A program made the translations under genes and the position numbers. From NCBI GenBank assembly GCA_949292985.1, contig CASFBF010000003.1, positions 1 through 33,744 on the forward strand: a stretch of 33,744 nucleotides of DNA. Direction: 5' to 3'. The stretch is from an uncultured Bacillota bacterium. GTDB lineage: Bacteria; Bacillota; Clostridia; Christensenellales; UBA1242. Below the pieces are notes generated by a model. The model made no database searches and was not told the DNA's origin. It saw nothing but the letters and a program-made list of their open reading frames with translations. Within the stretch, counting starts at the first letter, position 1, and each line of letters opens with the position of its first letter. Shown piece after piece: positions 31,397 through 33,744 of this stretch.

Positions 31397-33744
31397 GTGA
31401 ATTACATATTTTTTGGCACAATTGTAGTAATTCTAACGTTAGTGTACTTTTTATTTCATAAACAAATAAAAAAGAATACGAATCTGTTCTTAAAAATTGT
31501 TTCATCTTTTCTTGCAATTTGCTTTTTTATCCGATATTTTGCCTCAGATTATTCAATCTTTCAAGATGTAGTGGCATTATCAAATTCTCCTTATTCACCA
31601 TTTATTACTTTTATGACAGCATTTTTGGTGTGGATGTCTGTTGCGAGTGTAATCATTTTGATTATGCTACCTTTTTTTAAGTTTGATGTATTAAAAAACT
31701 TTGCAAAAACTTTTTGTTTATTTATAAGCATTTTAAATATTGCTTTTATGCCACAAATTATTTATTCTTTTACACAATCTTACGCATTATCGCTTGGCGG
31801 AGCATTTTATGCTATCGAGGTTGGTATTACTTTTGCATATAGTTTATTTATTTTTTTAACAAACAATTATTTTAAATTTTCTAAAAAAGAGGTTATTCAA
31901 TTTTTTATATTTTTGCCTATAGTTTTGTTATTTTCAATTCCACCGTTCATTCCACAAACTTTTTTAGGGCATTTAGGAAGTTTCGCAAATAAAGATTTTG
32001 CATTTTATCATCGATTATACTTATATTTAAGTTTTATAGTTTTATTTGCTTTATACTTTTTTTTGCGAAACCGCAACAGAGAATACATAAGAATGGTATT
32101 GCTTTTTATTGCGCTTGCAACACTAGTTTCTTATTGCTTTGACTATGATTTTAACAGATTTATTGAACCAACTCGTTGGCCTTTACATTTGTGTAATACT
32201 GCAATGTTTATAACACCTATATGTTTGATGTTTAAAGTTGATAAGATTTTTTATTTTACTTTATTTATAAATGTTTTGGGGGCACTGCTTGCAATGTTTA
32301 TGCCTAATTATTCTGCAGAGTTAGGTGCACTAAATCCAACAGTTGTTAGATTTTGGACAAATCATATAATGGCTTTCGCTATGCCACTGTTAATTATATT
32401 GTTGGGCATTTATCAACGGCCTAAATTAAAACAATTTTATTATTCAATGGCAGGATTTTTTATTTACTATGTTTTCGTTTTGATTATAAATGCTTGGTTT
32501 ACTAATTATGATACAACTGTTGACTTTTTCTTTATCAATTCAGATTTTGTTGCTGAAAAACTAGGTACTTGGGCTGAAAATTTGCGTGTGCCTTGGTCTT
32601 TCGATATAGGCGGATTGACTTTTACATTTTATCCACTTTATCAATTTTTGTATTTTCTTGTTTATATTTTGCTGGGACTTGGTGTTTGGTTTGTATATGT
32701 TTGGATTTTTCAAATGCAAGATTTTTATGTTATGGTTAAAGAAAAAAATAAGAAAATCAAATTGGATAGTTTGGCTTTATGTAAAAAGTTTAATGAAAAG
32801 GAGGTTGATAAATGTATGAATGAAGCAAGTAAGGATAAATTAGTAATAAATCATGTTTATAAACAGTATGGCAATAATAAAAGATATTCCGCTGAAAATG
32901 TAAGTTTAGAAGTTAAAGCCGGTGAGATTCTGGGATTTCTAGGACCAAATGGTGCAGGTAAAAGTACGATTATTAAATGTGTGGTGGGAGTACAACCTGC
33001 GACCAAAGGGGATATTGAAATAAACGGTTATGATATTCAAAAACAACCAGAAATGGCAAAAGCGCAATTTGGTTTTGTTCCTGACCATTACGCTTTGTAT
33101 GAAAAATTAACTGGAAGAGAATACCTTAATTATATTGCTGACTTATATAATGTTGAGAAGAAAGATAGGGACGAAAGGCTTTCCAAACTTTTAAAATCAC
33201 TCAATATGGAACATGCGATTGACAATAAAATTGCAACCTATTCGCATGGTATGAAACAAAAAATTGCCATAATGTCAGCATTAGTGCATAATCCAAAACT
33301 TTGGATATTGGACGAGCCTTTAACGGGGCTAGATCCTACTTCAATTTTTGAAGTTAAAGAATGTATGAAACAGCATGCTAAGGCAGGAAACATAGTTTTC
33401 TTTTCAAGCCATATTATTGATATTGTTGAAAAAATATGTGATAGAATTGTTATAATCAAAAATGGTAAAATACGGGCCTCTGTAACTATGAAAAAGTTGC
33501 AAAAAGGCAACATAAATTTGGAAGATTTTTATTTAGATATTATAAATCAAAAAGAGGAATTGCCAAGCGAAGTTGAAAAATTAGAGCAAATTAAACAACC
33601 AGCAGAAAGTAAATTTTTTGAAGAAAAGACTAAAAAAGAAGGTTGGATTAAAAAAATAAAAAATAAATTAAAAGAAAAAAAAGAAGAAAAAAATAAAACT
33701 GAAAATCCTGAAAAACTTACTAAAAAAAATAAAAAAAATAAAAA
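31397..33744 (+). CDS. YwaF-family (TIGR02206-like) membrane protein fused in frame to an ABC-transporter ATPase (partial, runs off the window)
   Basis: One open frame runs from GTG at 31397 (GGAGG upstream) to the window end without a stop, at least 782 codons. Residues 1 to about 450 are a very hydrophobic multi-span protein with the YwaF/TMEM164-like motif [12 protein letters not shown] and [17 protein letters not shown]. From about residue 474 a complete ABC ATPase follows: Walker A GPNGAGKS (516-523), Q-loop region FGFVPDH, signature YSHGMKQK, Walker [14 protein letters not shown] and H-loop SSHI. This resembles ATPases of ABC-2-type exporters. A Lys/Glu-rich tail of ~80 residues ends the visible part. 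AAGGAGG (32798-32804) lies 11 bases before the in-frame ATG at 32816 ([20 protein letters not shown]), so the ATPase may also be made separately. I checked the frame line by line across the joint. A real fusion, an internal start or a one-base sequence error are the alternatives. Confidence 0.85.
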   Translation, partial: MNYIFFGTIVVILTLVYFLFHKQIKKNTNLFLKIVSSFLAICFFIRYFASDYSIFQDVVALSNSPYSPFITFMTAFLVWMSVASVIILIMLPFFKFDVLKNFAKTFCLFISILNIAFMPQIIYSFTQSYALSLGGAFYAIEVGITFAYSLFIFLTNNYFKFSKKEVIQFFIFLPIVLLFSIPPFIPQTFLGHLGSFANKDFAFYHRLYLYLSFIVLFALYFFLRNRNREYIRMVLLFIALATLVSYCFDYDFNRFIEPTRWPLHLCNTAMFITPICLMFKVDKIFYFTLFINVLGALLAMFMPNYSAELGALNPTVVRFWTNHIMAFAMPLLIILLGIYQRPKLKQFYYSMAGFFIYYVFVLIINAWFTNYDTTVDFFFINSDFVAEKLGTWAENLRVPWSFDIGGLTFTFYPLYQFLYFLVYILLGLGVWFVYVWIFQMQDFYVMVKEKNKKIKLDSLALCKKFNEKEVDKCMNEASKDKLVINHVYKQYGNNKRYSAENVSLEVKAGEILGFLGPNGAGKSTIIKCVVGVQPATKGDIEINGYDIQKQPEMAKAQFGFVPDHYALYEKLTGREYLNYIADLYNVEKKDRDERLSKLLKSLNMEHAIDNKIATYSHGMKQKIAIMSALVHNPKLWILDEPLTGLDPTSIFEVKECMKQHAKAGNIVFFSSHIIDIVEKICDRIVIIKNGKIRASVTMKKLQKGNINLEDFYLDIINQKEELPSEVEKLEQIKQPAESKFFEEKTKKEGWIKKIKNKLKEKKEEKNKTENPEKLTKKNKKNK

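Overview
This window is a low-GC chromosomal segment of a Gram-positive-type bacterium (Bacillota). Class Clostridia is the most likely home. The support is: RecO, WhiA, a DnaE with a PHP domain, zinc-type S14, S4, L36 and adenylate kinase, strong AAGGAGG-type ribosome binding sites, a YwaF-family membrane protein, and an L17 with an internal insertion of a kind I associate with Clostridia. I cannot name a genus, and nothing here proves a cultivated relative exists.

Layout. (1) 1-781: the 3' end of a 23S rRNA gene, a 5S rRNA gene, a terminator, a possible structured RNA that carries inverted and direct copies of the 5S 3' end, and a second, bidirectional terminator. (2) 809-4595: accessory DNA. 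It holds two leftward XRE-type repressor genes, a divergent, probably leaderless 99-codon gene whose promoter contains a perfect palindrome, a large secreted repeat protein, tRNA-Val followed by two tandem palindromic repeats that end in copies of the tRNA 3' end, and a small exosporium/BclA-C-terminus-like protein. (3) 4677-5546: a YqzL-like small gene and recO. (4) 5668-21527: a consensus promoter, a structured ~200-nt leader, then a complete S10-spc-alpha ribosomal superoperon of 31 genes, rpsJ to rplQ, including secY, adk, map, a KOW-domain gene, infA and rpoA, closed by one terminator. (5) 21596-28867: murB with an extremely AT-rich 5' third, then a promoter and PHP phosphoesterase - whiA - dnaE - phosphofructokinase-like gene, with a terminator. 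(6) 28913-31049: five tRNA genes (Gly, Arg, His, Gln-CUG, Lys), a tandem pair of paralogous genes of unknown function, and a second tRNA-Gln (UUG). (7) 31050-33744: a gene-free stretch with hairpins, then one uninterrupted frame running off the window end. It joins a YwaF-type multi-span membrane protein to an ABC-transporter ATPase and a lysine/glutamate-rich tail.

How the genes work together. The core supplies ribosomal proteins with the translocon, RNA polymerase alpha, initiation factor 1 and N-terminal methionine removal. The downstream block covers cell-wall precursor synthesis, the WhiA regulator, the replicative/repair polymerase DnaE and a glycolysis-like kinase. The most unusual items are the YwaF-ABC fusion frame with an internal ribosome binding site at the joint, the tRNA-Val-associated repeats, the RNA element after 5S, the self-contained XRE/operator module, and the tandem unknown pair bracketed by two nearly identical tRNA-Gln genes. 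All calls rest on reading the sequence; no database search or folding program was run.
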